Source: Tetrapyrgos nigripes
Lineage: Eukaryota > Basidiomycota > Agaricomycetes > Agaricales > Campanellaceae
Direction of reading: 5' to 3'
DNA length: 64,000 nucleotides
Assembly: GCA_013368315.1 (NCBI GenBank)
Contig: JAACJM010000196.1
Span: forward strand, 89,204-153,203
Made by a program: the position numbers and the translations under genes
The notes under the pieces: generated by a model
What the model was told of the DNA's origin: nothing
What the model saw: only the letters and a program-made list of their open reading frames with translations
The model's database searches: none
Shown: piece after piece, positions 23,165 to 35,800 of the stretch
How positions within the stretch are numbered: position 1 is the stretch's first letter
How the letters are laid out: each line of letters starts with the position of its first letter

Positions 23165-24394
23165 TCACGACCCCCCAACATGCTGCCCCGCATTAACATG
23201 CACCACACTCCCGGTAATATAATTCCCCCCAGGACCCGCCAAAAACACATACGCCTCTCCCAGCTCTGCAGGTTGAGCCGCTCGTCCGTGAAGGGGCGTC
23301 CCTCCGACTGTCCATCCTTCCATGTTGTCCTCTGGACGAGAAGCTGGTTGTAAGGGAGTATAGACTGGACCGGGGGCAATGCCATTTACACGAATTCCAC
23401 GGGGGGCAAGTTGAAGGGAGAGGGAACGCGTGAAGGTGACGATGGCGCCTTTGGTGGAGGAGTAGTCTAGCATGGTGGTGGAGCCCTGTGTAAATGAGGA
23501 TAGGTATACGGCGTGAGTTAACTTTGACGCAGCATGTCTCGAGGACTCACTCACCTTGTACGCTGTTACGGATGTCGTGTTTATAATAGACGACCCGCGT
23601 TTCATATATGGAACAGCGACTTTAGTGAGATGAATCATTTGTAGGATATTCGTCCTAAACGTCGATTCGACATTCTCCGGGTCGAGATCTTCCACTTTCT
23701 TACACATAATTTGCTTGCTCGCATTATTTACTAAAATGTCGAGTTGACCACCCCAATGTTGGAGGTGGGTGTCTATGATTTTTTGGAAGGAATCGGGGGA
23801 GGAGAGGTCGGTGGGGATGAGGAGGGGAGTGGTGTGGTGCGGGGAGGTGGATTTGATTACGTCGCGGGCTGACTCGGCGCTGTGGGAGTCAAGAGGTTAG
23901 TGAAAAAAAATCAATAAAGAGAGAGGGGGAAAGGAAGGCTAACGCACTCGGTCTGCTCCTCTGGAAGATACACAAGCGTCACATCTGCTCCTTCACGAGC
24001 GAAGAAGATGGCTACTGAACGGCCGATACCCTGTAAAATGTAAATGCGAACAATCAAAAAAGAATCAGAGTCTCTTAATCGAGTAAGTGTATGTAGAAAG
24101 GACCACACACACTATCCCCACCCGTAATAATCGCCTTCTTCCCGTTCAACTTTCCTGACCCTTGATACTCTTTCAAATAAGGCTTTCCGTCGTTATCCCA
24201 ACACTCGACTTTGGAGTGTTCTGCAGGTGGAGACATGTTGTCGTCCAGTCCTGGAAGGGATTGGGATTGAGGGGGTAGGTTGACGGAGTTCTAACGCGAC
24301 AATATTATTATTCAGTAGTTGGTAGAAGAAAGACGATGAAGAGAAAACACAAACACAAACACACCTGGTAGGCAGTAATAGGCTTGTCGGACAT
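23165..24394 (-). CDS. Short-chain dehydrogenase/reductase (YghA/GRP39-like)
   Basis: This is an NAD(P)-dependent oxidoreductase; substrate unknown. The start at 24394 gives MSDKPITAYQ, joined by splicing to a proline-rich lead-in (NLPPQSQSLPGLDDNMSPP). Then come the Rossmann motif ITGGDSGIGRS, the acidic coenzyme segment LVYLPEEQTE, the structural NNAS, the catalytic Ser region (INTTSVTAYK) and the catalytic YSSTK, ending VHVNAGQHVGGS. The N-terminal extension and YLPEEQ wording are typical of the bacterial YghA and general stress protein 39 branch that also occurs in fungi. At least four introns are seen, one of them (between AYK and GSTTMLDY) removing an otherwise open stretch. A TATATAAT box lies at 24478-24485. 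All catalytic residues are present and it looks functional. Confidence 0.92.
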
Positions 24395-24747
24395 GATTTT
24401 AGCGGTACAAGTTATGTTTCTAGACAGCGAGGATACGAAGAGGGATTTAGGAGCTCGTAGGAGGAAGGGGAAGTGGATTATATATGTCTTAGTGGCTTGA
24501 CGGAGGGTATGCGTATGCATGATGCAATACCCCTACTTTCGTAGGAGTAGAACTGGATAAATAATCGTCAGAGGGGATGTGCGGTCAGTACAGACGTCAT
24601 GGCTACATACCACATACTGTCATTGTTAGGGGACATCATACGCATCATACTAACTTGTGCCATCGGTGGATTCAACGAAAAAATGCGTTTGGATCCGTGA
24701 GTGTGTACATGTGAGCATGCATATGACAGTAAGTACTGGCAAGATAG
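24395..24747. other. Intergenic region upstream of the SDR gene
   Basis: It contains the SDR promoter and otherwise no recognisable coding sequence. Confidence 0.45.
24478..24485 (-). promoter_or_regulatory. TATA box of the SDR gene
   Basis: The minus-strand sequence TATATAAT lies about 85 bp upstream of the ATG at 24394. Confidence 0.45.
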
Positions 24748-24975
24748 TTAATCAAGGACAAGTTTCTTTATTCTAAGAACCTGCAGCTCCGACATTGATT
24801 CAAGTCTACGAACTGTTGCGGAGCCCTGTATGTACGAAACCAAGTCAACATCAAGACTCAGCTAAGGATGGGAAGTGAATGAACCGGTACCTTTTGCATA
24901 AAACTCTTTCGCCAGAGCATGGCCAATACCACCTGCACTGCAGCCTGTTATGAGGACGGTCCGAGTATTCGACAT
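24748..24975 (-). pseudogene. Truncated AYR1-like SDR (1-acyl-DHAP reductase family), N-terminal fragment
   Basis: On the minus strand the start MSNTRTVLITGCSAGGIGHA gives the Rossmann glycine motif of the AYR1-type short-chain reductases. It continues ALAKEFYAKG, then an intron joins to RRLESMSELQVL. The frame stops at 24748 after about 58 residues, before the catalytic Ser-Tyr-Lys region, and no continuation was seen downstream. Family members are normally about 280 aa, so this is a truncated remnant. The residues expected between the nucleotide-binding strand and RRLESM are partly missing. Confidence 0.75.
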
Positions 24976-25086
24976 GTGAAGGGAAGTCCGAGATGAGCTG
25001 CCGTATGGTAGGCCATGGGTGTATGTAGGTGACTTCTGCAGTTGTGGGTGCAGTGGGCGTGCTGGAGCTGAGGTCAGTCACTATGA

Positions 25087-25299
25087 TCAACCTAGAATGG
25101 TACTTTTCTTTCGCTTCGAACCGTCAGTGTCACTTAGTTCAGATGCCTGGTCAATAGTTCTTTTCTTGGTAGAGGGACCTGCATGAAATCGATTGAGAAG
25201 AGAAACGGAGCAACGACATGCGGAACGAGACGAGAGGAACGCGTTGACGTCGTGACATTTCTTCGCGTCAGGACACCACCACGCCGTCTTTGACCTCAT
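25087..25299 (-). CDS. Hypothetical protein, 70 aa
   Basis: This ATG-initiated ORF reads MRSKTAWWCPDAKKCHDVN with four cysteines in its first 30 residues, then a basic tail (KKRTIDQ ... GSKRKKS) that resembles a nuclear localisation signal. No family is recognised. It lies next to the AYR1 fragment and may itself be a remnant. Low confidence that it is expressed. Confidence 0.3.
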   Translation of the reverse strand: MRSKTAWWCPDAKKCHDVNAFLSSRSACRCSVSLLNRFHAGPSTKKRTIDQASELSDTDGSKRKKSTILG

Positions 25300-26017
25300 G
25301 ACAATGGATAAATGAAAACCTAGACAAAGTCGTGGTCATGCAGGTCAAGTGTGAAGTGAAGACGCGTCGGAGGTTTCAGGCATCGAGATTTTCAAACTCA
25401 AAACGCTACCGTTTTCTTCGCGGAAAAAGACTATAGATACAAAAAAAAATAAAGAGGAGTGTATGCTTTCTCTTAACAAGAATAAACGCATCCACAGCAA
25501 CAGCAGTTCCATTAATGTTCATTTCACTGGGCTTAATACAAGAATTTCTCGCCGTACTACAGCCGTTTGCATAAGGTGCTACAGGTTGCGAACTTTTGCA
25601 TTGACCTGTACAATAAAAGCCTAATGAAATGAAAGCGCTTGAACGATCTCAACCGTGACGAGGCACGGTCGTTTGCTGATAAGGAGCCTGAAGGAAGGTT
25701 TTGATGCAACGTTGCATCAAGAATCTTATAGGGCATAGATTCTGATAAACATCTAACAAAACCGTCAGACTAGCTCAGTTTTCTGACTTGAGCTCTGGGC
25801 GGCCATTGCTTGCGTAGACGCCTTATAGTTTCTCTTATTCAGTTCCATTGAATGAACTGCCCAATATGTATGCTTTCCACTGTCATTGTCCAATCTGCCT
25901 AGAAAGTCCCAAAGGTGTATAAAAAGCTTAGACATGTAGAGCGCTAACTCGAGAACTCATTCCCCCTCCCCTTTGTTGTCGAGCTGGCGGAAGATCATCG
26001 ATCAAGATTTCCAGTAG
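25300..26017. other. Intergenic region and promoter of the 732-aa protein gene
   Basis: No coding sequence is recognised. A TATAAAAAG element lies at 25918-25926, 94 bp before the ATG at 26020, and is followed by a pyrimidine-rich leader (cattccccctcccc). Confidence 0.5.
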
Positions 26018-26019
26018 CG

Positions 26020-28218
26020 ATGCCATTGCGGGTACGTTCCCCAGGCAGTGAGGATAACACCAGGCTGGCTGACTCCCATCAGTGGCGACAAGACCGGAGT
26101 AGGACCGTCATTCCCACGTCCTCGAATTCGCCTGTTGTTGTTGAGCAGCAACAACTCCTTCCACAGCCTTGGGAAAGCCGGAAACTTCGTCGTGTGGAGG
26201 CTGAGGCTGTTCCTCAGGCCTTTATAACTCTTTCCACTTGGCTACAAGCCTTGAATCCCAAACTTCTCTTGCTCATCACCATGCTGTCGTATTTCACCCA
26301 ACAAGTCCTCGCACAAGCACCGGTCAACGATGTCATCTCTTGGCCACCTGGATTACTATTACTTGCAACTGTGCTTTACGCTGCATTAGGGACGACTTCT
26401 GAACGATTGTTCGCCATCGAACCGGTTGCTGGGTTGTTCCTTTTCTCCGGACTACCCATGATATCGCTCTCCGGGATGCGAAAAGTGACCTGGGTGGCGA
26501 AAGCCTGTCATTTCGTTTCGGGAATACGTACTGCTCACGGAAAATACAACTTTTGGATCAGAGCGGATGACATCACGTCTGATGGGAAAACGGAAGCGCT
26601 GGAAAAGGTGACGGATATTCTTCATTGTGTGGTGTGGGAGGATGTAACGGGCGAATTTCCAAGCTTGGATGAAGATTTGTGGGTTAGGATGGATGGGGGG
26701 ATGATTCGACCGAGGAGCTGGCCCCCTGTTATGCAGTCTGACTCTACGACGCCGGTTGATCTAGTGGACGCTGTGAAGCCCCCTCCTCATAATCCGCCGC
26801 CCAAGATCACACCCCATGATTTTCTTCTCTGGGCTGCCATCGAGTACCATGCTTTCCATGAATGGGAAGTAGAAATACGGTCTCATGGGTCCTCATGTTA
26901 TTCAACAAAAGGGAAACCAGCGAATACAGTTGTTGACGTGGAGAACGAGGAGGCTGCAATTCAGGTCGTAGCAGCGCAGATGGTTCGCCGTCCACATTCA
27001 CAAAGTCCTCTTCGAGCTTTGGCCACGCGGAAAGCGGATGGAGAACCATATGTTTTAGATCTTGACCAGATCAATTTGGATGCCACTGCTTGTTACATTG
27101 ATTTCCATTCATATGCACCAGAGTCTGCCAAGGTCTCCGCATCGCTGCGTGAACTTGCGCACTCTTATTTCGTTGTAACCCAACATATCAAGCAACATGC
27201 TTCGACATGGTCAGGCGCCACTGCTCCGGAGCCAGGAACTCTCGCGCGAATTAAAGTGGGCCAGTCGCTCTGGATTGCCATCCTCAGTGGTGCTCTCTTG
27301 GAGAACGGACGAGTCACGTTCCAGAATTTAGCTGGAAGATGGTCTTGTAGAGGTGCCTCTGCGGATGAAGCCTACCTCACTCGCCTGGATGCAATTCTGG
27401 GGGTTTTACGACCTTATGCGAATACACCAGAGTTCTTCGACCTCGTTTTCAGCGGTGGATTAAGTCGACGAACATGCACACCTTTCCTGATAGCAGGTAT
27501 AATAGGACAAATCATCATCTGCTATTTCATAAGCGTCGGTACCACTGCTGGAGTATGGACGAGTGTTGCATTGGCAAACACACTGTTCGCGGGGAGGCTG
27601 GTGGACTGGCATAGTGTTTGGTTTGGAAAGACGGCGGATTCTTCAGAGCCGGGATTTAAGATGTATGTTCCTGGGACAAAGGATTTAATGTGCATCGCTA
27701 CATTAAACCGCACGTCGCCAAGGGAAGGCGAGCTTCGCCAGGGGTTCCTTCTCAATGCGTTCGGTCTGGCCGCGGCGATCTGTGGGGCGATCTTTGCAGT
27801 GCCAACTCGAAATGCTCTTGGATTTGGATCAGTAGAGCCATCGGCTACATGGGTGTCATACACTTCAATTGGGTTATGTGTTGGGACGTCCCTTCTCGTC
27901 GCGACTACTGTCATTTCCCAGCAGGTTAGGGAGAAGACGTGGTTTGATGACTCGGAGATGCCGACCAGATGGGTGATGTTCTCAACGGTCCCTGTGTCGC
28001 TCGCGATAGCTGGGCTTGCGTTGTTGTTTGAAATCAAACAACTTCATTCTTTCTGGCCGATATTGGATGCTCTAACATGGGTGTCGGGGGTTCCGTTGGC
28101 GATGCTTGAAAATGGGAGGATGGTTTCGATGGACGAGAACTATCTACACTTGGTTTTGTTGAATAGGTGGATTATGGGTGCGGTTGCGAGTTCGATTGGA
28201 AGTAACGCGAGGACCTGA
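26020..28218 (+). CDS. Single-exon membrane protein of unknown function, 732 aa
   Basis: An uninterrupted ORF in a genome where other genes have many introns. It begins MPLRVRSPGSEDNTRLADSH after a TATA element and a pyrimidine-rich leader. Residues 82-98, 108-124 and 134-150 are hydrophobic segments (KLLLLITMLSYF, PGLLLLATVLYAALG, EPVAGLFLFSGLP). The middle 330 residues are soluble and mixed. The C-terminal third has four further hydrophobic stretches near 488-508, 577-596, 613-632 and 650-668. The pattern suggests a polytopic membrane protein with a large central hydrophilic domain. I recognise no motif, no catalytic signature and no named family. It lies in the spacer between the two duplicated ABC blocks. 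Confidence 0.8.
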   Translation: MPLRVRSPGSEDNTRLADSHQWRQDRSRTVIPTSSNSPVVVEQQQLLPQPWESRKLRRVEAEAVPQAFITLSTWLQALNPKLLLLITMLSYFTQQVLAQAPVNDVISWPPGLLLLATVLYAALGTTSERLFAIEPVAGLFLFSGLPMISLSGMRKVTWVAKACHFVSGIRTAHGKYNFWIRADDITSDGKTEALEKVTDILHCVVWEDVTGEFPSLDEDLWVRMDGGMIRPRSWPPVMQSDSTTPVDLVDAVKPPPHNPPPKITPHDFLLWAAIEYHAFHEWEVEIRSHGSSCYSTKGKPANTVVDVENEEAAIQVVAAQMVRRPHSQSPLRALATRKADGEPYVLDLDQINLDATACYIDFHSYAPESAKVSASLRELAHSYFVVTQHIKQHASTWSGATAPEPGTLARIKVGQSLWIAILSGALLENGRVTFQNLAGRWSCRGASADEAYLTRLDAILGVLRPYANTPEFFDLVFSGGLSRRTCTPFLIAGIIGQIIICYFISVGTTAGVWTSVALANTLFAGRLVDWHSVWFGKTADSSEPGFKMYVPGTKDLMCIATLNRTSPREGELRQGFLLNAFGLAAAICGAIFAVPTRNALGFGSVEPSATWVSYTSIGLCVGTSLLVATTVISQQVREKTWFDDSEMPTRWVMFSTVPVSLAIAGLALLFEIKQLHSFWPILDALTWVSGVPLAMLENGRMVSMDENYLHLVLLNRWIMGAVASSIGSNART

Positions 28219-29180
28219 AGGTTGCGCCTCTACGTTTGTATAAATTTCCGACCCTGCCCCTGTACCCAATGGGTGCTAAATCTGAATGCCCGGTTGAATC
28301 TTGTTGGAATTTCCTTTCATACCGAATGCTGATAAAAACCAGAAAAAAATGTCTTGACTGACCAGTACTACGTAGTATGCTGAGGAGTACAAATTATCAG
28401 TGTTGTTACATCCATATCGAGACGGCAAATTGCTGGTAGTAGTCATATTTCGAAAACGAAAACAATGATGTTCCAGGATAGATCTAGTACTGTAGGGTTA
28501 CAATCACTGTCTTGGAAGTGAAAAGGTTCACTAACACCAGTATGCTACTAGTAGGTTATTTCCGCTCGACTTCGATTATATGAGTAATAGTTTCATTACT
28601 ATCATGATCATCGTTCTCACTGCCGCGGTCGTTGGACGCGGCTGTTCTGACCGTGGTGCTATTAGTATATTGTTAAAATCTCAGAGTGTTGGCATCAACA
28701 GTGGAGAAAGTACTGCCGTTCCATGCTTCCTGTCGAGCAATACGGGTACGTAGAACAATCTGGAGAGGCACGAGTGCCCAGGCCTGCCTGTCTTCGTCAA
28801 CGAGGAAGGGAAACTTCCGAATCCATGAACCATTAGTGAAGCGCGATCCCAAACCGGTTAAAAAGACTTGCCTCTATACTAGTATCATTGTGAGATTTGC
28901 TAGGAACATCTTGGCCACGAAACTCCCGAGGGCGTATGGTACGACATACATGATAGAAATCGCGGCATACATCGCTGAACTCTAGATCAAGATGACAGCA
29001 ATGCCCATGAGGGGGAGTGAAGAGTTGCAGAACATGGAGGTCGTAGTTGAGCCATGCTCCGACATGACAAAGATAAGGCCTTTAGACTTTTATTCCACTG
29101 ACAGATGAGCAAGCTGGCGGTGAGAGGTGATAGCATTTGAGCAAATAGTATGTTTTTCGGATCTGGAAAAGCACATCCTT
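28219..29180. other. Intergenic region
   Basis: An ORF at 28686-28985 exists but has no recognisable features. The region is AT-rich with no repeat structure that I could identify. Confidence 0.4.
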
Positions 29181-29531
29181 TTAGCGACCGTCTAGTGCTA
29201 TGGCAGGCCCGCTTGCCGAAGTACTAGTTAGCTGCCCCTCATACGCGTATAACCCACTAGTCGTAATTCGTATAAAAGTTCTTAAACCCGCCCAATTTGA
29301 TGCCTGTAAAGCGCCGCTATTAGTGAATTGTCCAATGAAAACAGTCAACAAATTGTACTCACCCAACTCATTAAACAACCTCTCCCTGATCCTCTCCTCC
29401 TCTCCTCCTGGGGTATGTTTTCTATGCTCTTCAATCACCTCTTCACAACCACAGTCGGAACTACGATTACTCCCACTGGTAAATGCTTCTGCTTCTGCTT
29501 CGTGGATCCAATACCCAAATTGTCTTTGAAG
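29181..29531 (-). pseudogene. 3' fragment of an unrecognised gene, cut at the duplication junction
   Basis: On the minus strand an open frame enters from the copy B boundary at about 29531 without an ATG and reads LQRQFGYWIHEAEAEAF, then a charged helix (EEERIRERLFNELGEY) and NLLTVFIGQFTNSGAL, ending ALDGR at 29181. The composition looks like real protein and the frame is open for 117 codons. The 5' part is missing exactly where the duplicated block begins. Family not recognised. Confidence 0.45.
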
Positions 29532-29834
29532 TAGTGCAACGGTGTGACGGCTCAGGGAACCACGGTCCGAGTAAGCGATGGCTTTACAGATAAGATAAGT
29601 CGCAGAAGTCGACCTCTCCCTCTACTTGTACCATTCCATGCTAAGAATTCCCCTTCTCAAAAAGTACTAGCTTTGTAAAAGGTGTAGCCAATCTACAGTC
29701 CCTACTGCTCTGCAAATAGAAGTGTTATTCTGTAATATCCTCGCTTCTTCTTATCCTTCGGCACCGATCAATGATGGCTGGAAGTTCATTTTTAGCCGGC
29801 AGAAGTGTCCCTTGACTTCAGACCACTACCAACT

Positions 29835-32800
29835 ATGCGCACTCAGTTGGGCTATGGGCAGTCGCTCATTCCTCAAGTAGTGCTCGACGCGTCCGACACT
29901 GCATGGTCTTTGCGCAAGGACTCCGCTCCGTATGGTTCTTTTTGCTCAAACATCATGCATTACCTCTCATGCGCATTTAACCGTCCAGTGTCTACACTAA
30001 TACTATCCTTATCCCTCTCTACTGTGCTGCGATTTCAGTCGTCGCTCTTCTCTTGCATATTGTGTTCGTCTCAAAACCTGTCCAAAGATGGTTCGGAAAA
30101 AATTCGGATGAATCTGAACCACAAGCTGCTATACCTCTCCATGCCAGTCTCGTTGGAGAAGTGAGAGAACACATCAAGGAACACGGTGGTCTAGTCATCT
30201 TTTGGTATATGCTTGCAAGACTTGCGGGCTCGCTTGTCCTACTGGGACTTTCCATCACCTCTTTGGTTATTGACGAAGTCAAGAGATCGGGTCCTCAAGA
30301 CCAGGATGACGCGTCCATTATGGGGAAGTGGGGCAGAAAACATCCCAGACGCCGTTACGGGGCTCACTTTTCAAAACGGGAATGGTTAGAAGCGGCAATG
30401 TCCTTGACATACGTGAGTTCAGGGAACTCATATGACAATTTCATATGACTCACTCTATTCTAGCTCTATACATCCCTGCTTGCTCTCATTTCGGTAGTAG
30501 CAAGGCCAAGATGGAGTCGAGTCATAATTCGCCACCTGAATGCCGTCCTGGTCGCCATCTTTTTCGTCTACGTCTATCGAGACCTATATCCATTCGTGAC
30601 ATATACCTCGAGTCCTCTGGACAGACACGAAGGGTCTCTTCTGTGGGCCAAAATTGCTGTTCTTGGGTTCTCTGCAGTCCTTGTACCTTTGTTGATTCCT
30701 CGACAATATGTGCCTGTTGATCCTAAAGTGAGTGTTTCAGACGCCTATATCTGTACAACGTAGATCTCAATATGACTTTACATAGTACCCCATGGAAATA
30801 CCAAATCCGGAGCAGACTGCATGTATTCTATCGATGGTCACCTACAGATTCCTTGACCCTCTTGTCTTCGCGGCCTACAAAGTAAAACATTTGGCTTGGG
30901 ATCAACTCCCTCCTCTCAATGATAATGATCAAGCACACGTCCTTAAAGAGAGGAGCTTCAAGGTACTATTTCATTCTTCTCTTCTCTTCTCAACGCTTGC
31001 TCATTTTGCCATGCTAGCATCTTGATATCTACGCTGGCGCTCCAAGGAGACACATGTTCTTTGGTTTACTACACATATTCCGTCGTGAATACATCGTTCT
31101 CGCTGTCTGCATCATTCTCCACGTCGCATCCAATTTTGCAGCACCTGTTGGTGTCAACAGATTGCTACGGCAAGTCGATTTCAGATTCTTTTTGTATTCG
31201 TCGAGGGCTGAAAACCATGTAGCTATCTCGAACCTGGAGGCCAGGAGACGGCCATTCGTCCTTGGTTCTGGATCCTCTGGATCCTTCTTGGGCCCGTAGC
31301 AGGTACTTTCGCCATTCAATGGTATGTTTTTATCACTGTGAGTATTCTCAATGCCATTTATGAAGCAAATTCATGTTCTGACTTGACCTAAAATTCCAGA
31401 CACGGACTCTCGTTCGTTGCCAGGCCATCATCACTCAACTCGTCTTTGAACATTCCCTCCGAATTCGCGTCAAAGCCGAAGCTCCCAGCTCCTCTGGAAA
31501 CAGTGTACCAAACTCATCGACTGATACTCCGGATACCCTTTCCGTTGCTGGCGTCGAAGAGACGTCTGCCAGTTCATCGACTGAAGAGGAAACAATTCGT
31601 GCTAGCACCGCTAGCATTACCTCGAACACTGCCCAGTCCAAGGGGAAGAAGCAGGAGCAGAAGGGAGAAAAAGAGAAGGAACCAACTTCAGACTCGAGTA
31701 ATCTGGTTGGGAAGATCAATAACCTGGTCACTACTGATCTTGAAAACATCATTGACGGAAGAGACTTTTTGTACGCCATTGTCTACGTCCCGGTGCAGGT
31801 TACTCTGTGTATTGCGTTCTTGTATGTAGTTGTTGGCTGGAGGTACTGTCATTTTCTCGCCTTGTCTTTTGATTATGATGCTTATCTTTCTCAACTTGTA
31901 AATACAGTGCATTCATTGGGCTTGCCGTCATGCTTATCATGTTTCCTGTGCCAGGTCTCATTGCTAAGCTGGTACAGGACGTTCAACGTAGCCGTCTGAA
32001 GGTTACTGACGCACGGGTTCAGACAGTCACAGAGAGTGAGTGATGTTTCTGGCCTGGGTGTTTGACGTGTATTGAAAACGTTACTATAGCTCTGAACGTC
32101 CTGCGTATGATCAAGCTGTTTGGTTGGGAACAAAAAATGCAAGGTAGAATTGCAGAAAAGAGGGAGGAAGAACTAGGATGGATCTTTAAGAAGCAGATCT
32201 TGGAACTGATGAATGGGACTATCAAGTGCGATCCTGACGTTTCTCTCTGTTTTTCGCATCACTTAAATGATAGCTCAGCTTTGTGATTCCTCTCCTTACC
32301 ATGATAGCAACCTATACAACCTAGTAAGTCATTAAAGCTGCTCTTTATCAACTTTTACTGACATTTTGCAATTAGTGTATGTGTACTATCTATGCTGATA
32401 GCCATCCAGCCTCACTAACGATCCCATTAGACTTTGGTCATGAAGCAAGAATTGACTGCATCCGCAGTATTCAGCTCCATGTCGGTATTCGACATGCTAC
32501 GCGAGCAACTGCACATCATCTTCGACACGATTACCATGATAATGACTGGCAAAGTTTCTCTGGAGCGTGTATCCAGCTTCTTACGCGAGGTCAGTCAGAT
32601 TTAAAGTGAAACAGCAACGCTGGATCTTACGATGACCTCATTTAGACCGAACTACTTGACAGATTCTCCGAGAAAGAAACAGACTCGAATTACTTCACGC
32701 CTGCTGATCAGAACCAAAGCGAGGAAATCGGCTTCCGAAATGCGACATTTACCTGGTCCAATGATGTGGATGGCTCCCTTACACCTTCCAAGCGCAAATT

Positions 32801-35800
32801 CCTCCTCAAGATTGAAGAAGAGCTGATCTTTCGGCAGGATTCTATCAACCTTGTCATTGGAGAAACTGGCTCTGGGAAAACATCATTGTTGATGGCTCTA
32901 CTTTGTCTGTCTCTTTGTTGTTCAGGTCTTTCATCTTACTGACGAGTATTCTGTAGCCGAAATGCATTTCATTCCTTCCAGTCCAGATTCGTGGTACAAT
33001 CTCCCTCGAGATAGTGGCGTAGCATACGCTGCTCAAGAGTCATGGGTCCTTAACGAGACCATCAAAGCGAGACACCATCATTTTCTTCTTCCACGGGATT
33101 CTTACAGCTTTCCAGGAAAACATTCTCTTTGGAGCACCTTTCGACGAAGAACGGTACCGCAAAGTCATCCACCAATGCGGACTGGAACGAGATCTTACTT
33201 TATTTGAAGCTGGAGATGCTACTGAGGTTGGCGAGAAGGGTTTGTGATATGCTTTTTCACACAAACCTCAAAAAATGTCTGACGCTAGGTCCGGCAGGTC
33301 TCACGCTTTCAGGCGGACAAAAGGCAAGAATTACGCTGGCCAGAGCTGTATATTCTGCTGCCAAGATTCTTCTCTTGGACGATGTATTGGCAGCACTTGA
33401 GTATGCTCTAAGCGTCTTCTGACAGTTCTTTTTCAACTGACTCCTTTTCCAGCGTGCACACCTCAAAATGGATCGTTGAGAAATGCTTTTGTGGTGATTT
33501 AGTGCAAGGAAGAACGATCATACTTGTGGTATGTTCAGTCAATCTCTATCACTCTGATGTGTATTCCAAGTGCATTTCAGACCCACAACGTTGCCCTCGC
33601 TCGCCCGATCGCTTCCTTTGTCGTTGCTATGAAAGATGGACGGATTGAGAGTCAAGGAACTGTTGCAGATGCTCTCCGTAAAGATCATGTTCTGTCAGCA
33701 GAAGCCAAGGAAAACGAACAGATCTTGAAGAGGAGTGATCAAGAAATCGATCATCACCCACCTTCAGATGACCCCAAAGGCGACGGGAAGCTCATTGCAG
33801 CGGAAGAAATTGAAGAGGGACACGTCAGTTGGCCTGCTGGTATGTTGCTACATTGGAGTACTTCAACCACGAAACTCATCACTCTCTTAGTGAAAATGTA
33901 CTTTTCAGGACTGGGCGGAAGTTACCCTTGGATATTCTGCATCGCATGTGTTTTAGCATCCTTGATGGTCGAGTTGCTGAATACGAGTCAAACATATTTC
34001 CTTGGATACTGGACTACACAATACGATGAACGAGACGATCCTTCTGAAGTCCCTGTGGTTCTGTAAGCCGCAAAAATCCGCTCACGTCATATGACATGTG
34101 GTACTGATCACCTATTTCTCAGCTACATTGGCATTTACGGTATCGAAAATTTCTCTTACATTTTTGACTGGTCCTAATCCGCTTTCAGCTACCCTTCTTG
34201 CTTGTGCCGTCATCATCTACTGTTGCGGGTATATGGTCTATCTTTACGGAGGGATTCGTGCATCGCGGACACTGCATAAACGCCTCGTTGAATCTGTTTT
34301 GGGAACTACTTTACGGTTGGTCAAATATCTCCGTCTTTGACAGATACTGATGTTGATTTGCAGGTGGTTGGACACAACTCCGACCTCTCGTATTATCGCA
34401 AGATGTACACAAGACATCCGAGCAGGTACATGATTCGTCTCTGTAGCATTAGACGACTTGATCGCTTACCTATCATTGCTTCTCTTAGTGGATGGACCAA
34501 TCCCGATGTGGCTTCAATGGGTCGCCGAACTCACCATGGTCATGATCGTCAAACTCTTCGCCGTCGTCCTCATCACTCCTATCTTTTTCATTCCCGGTGT
34601 CCTCGTATTCGTCTTTGGAAGTATAACCGGTCAAATCTACATCAAAGCCCAACTCTCCGTCAAACGCGAAATGTCCAACGCTAAAGCTCCCGTTCTGGCT
34701 CACTTTGGAGCAGCAATTGCGGGATTGACGTCAATTAGGGCTTTTGGTGCTCAAAAAGCGTTTATGGAGGAATCGTTGAAAAGGATAGACAAGTTCTCGA
34801 GAGCGGCACGGACGTTTTATAATCTGAATCGATGGGTTTCTGTGAGAATTACTGCGTTGGGAGCAATGTTCTCTGCTGGGCTGGCGGCATATTTGGTGTA
34901 TTTCCGGGATCAAACTGCTGCGAATACGGGTTTCTCGTTGAATATGGCTGGTGAGTTTCTTGCCACACTCGCTGCTGGAGGAACATAATCTGAGTAGATT
35001 TCATCATCTAGTCGGATTTAGTTCGCTCATCCTTTGGTGGATTAGGAATTTGAACGAGTTTGAGGTTCAGGGTAGGGCTTTAGTCCATTTTTCGTTTAGG
35101 TCATCGTCTAATTAGCTTATTTTTTCAGGCAACAGTCTCGAGCGTATCCAAGGATACCTCAAGATAGAGCAAGAACCAAAACCAGTTCCTGAAGGCGAAC
35201 CGCCAGCATATTGGCCCGCTAGTGGCGAAGTCCGCGTAGAGAATCTCTCCGCGAGGTATTCTGCTGATGGACCAAAAGTGCTCAAAAACGTATCGTTTAC
35301 AATCAAGTCTGGGGAGAGAATTGGTGTCGGTGAGTAGAGGTGGCATCAATCCAACTATTTTAGCTGACTGGATGGTGGTTTTCCGAATGAAGTTGGAAGA
35401 ACTGGTTCTGGAAAGGTATTGCGCTCACTGTTCAAAGTCTACTTATCTGTATCTCATCTCCTCTTGTCCTCGTAGAGCTCCCTCACCCTCTCCTTGCTAA
35501 GGTGTATCCTCACCGAGGGAAACGTGTACTACGATAGCCTTGAAACGAGCAAAGTCAATCTCGATGCTCTACGCTCTAGTATCACCATCATCCCACAAGT
35601 GGTGAGTGTTCTCTGCTCAGTTGATGTTTTGGTCCTCACGTCCTCCCTTCTTCGCCAGCCCGAACTTCTCAGTGGCACTCTCCGTCAAAACCTCGACCCA
35701 TTCGATCAATACGACGATGCCCTACTAAACGGCGCGCTTCGTGCAGCTGGATTGTTTTTCTCTCCAAGAGCAGTCAGATGAGGATGGCGGAAAGTTATCT

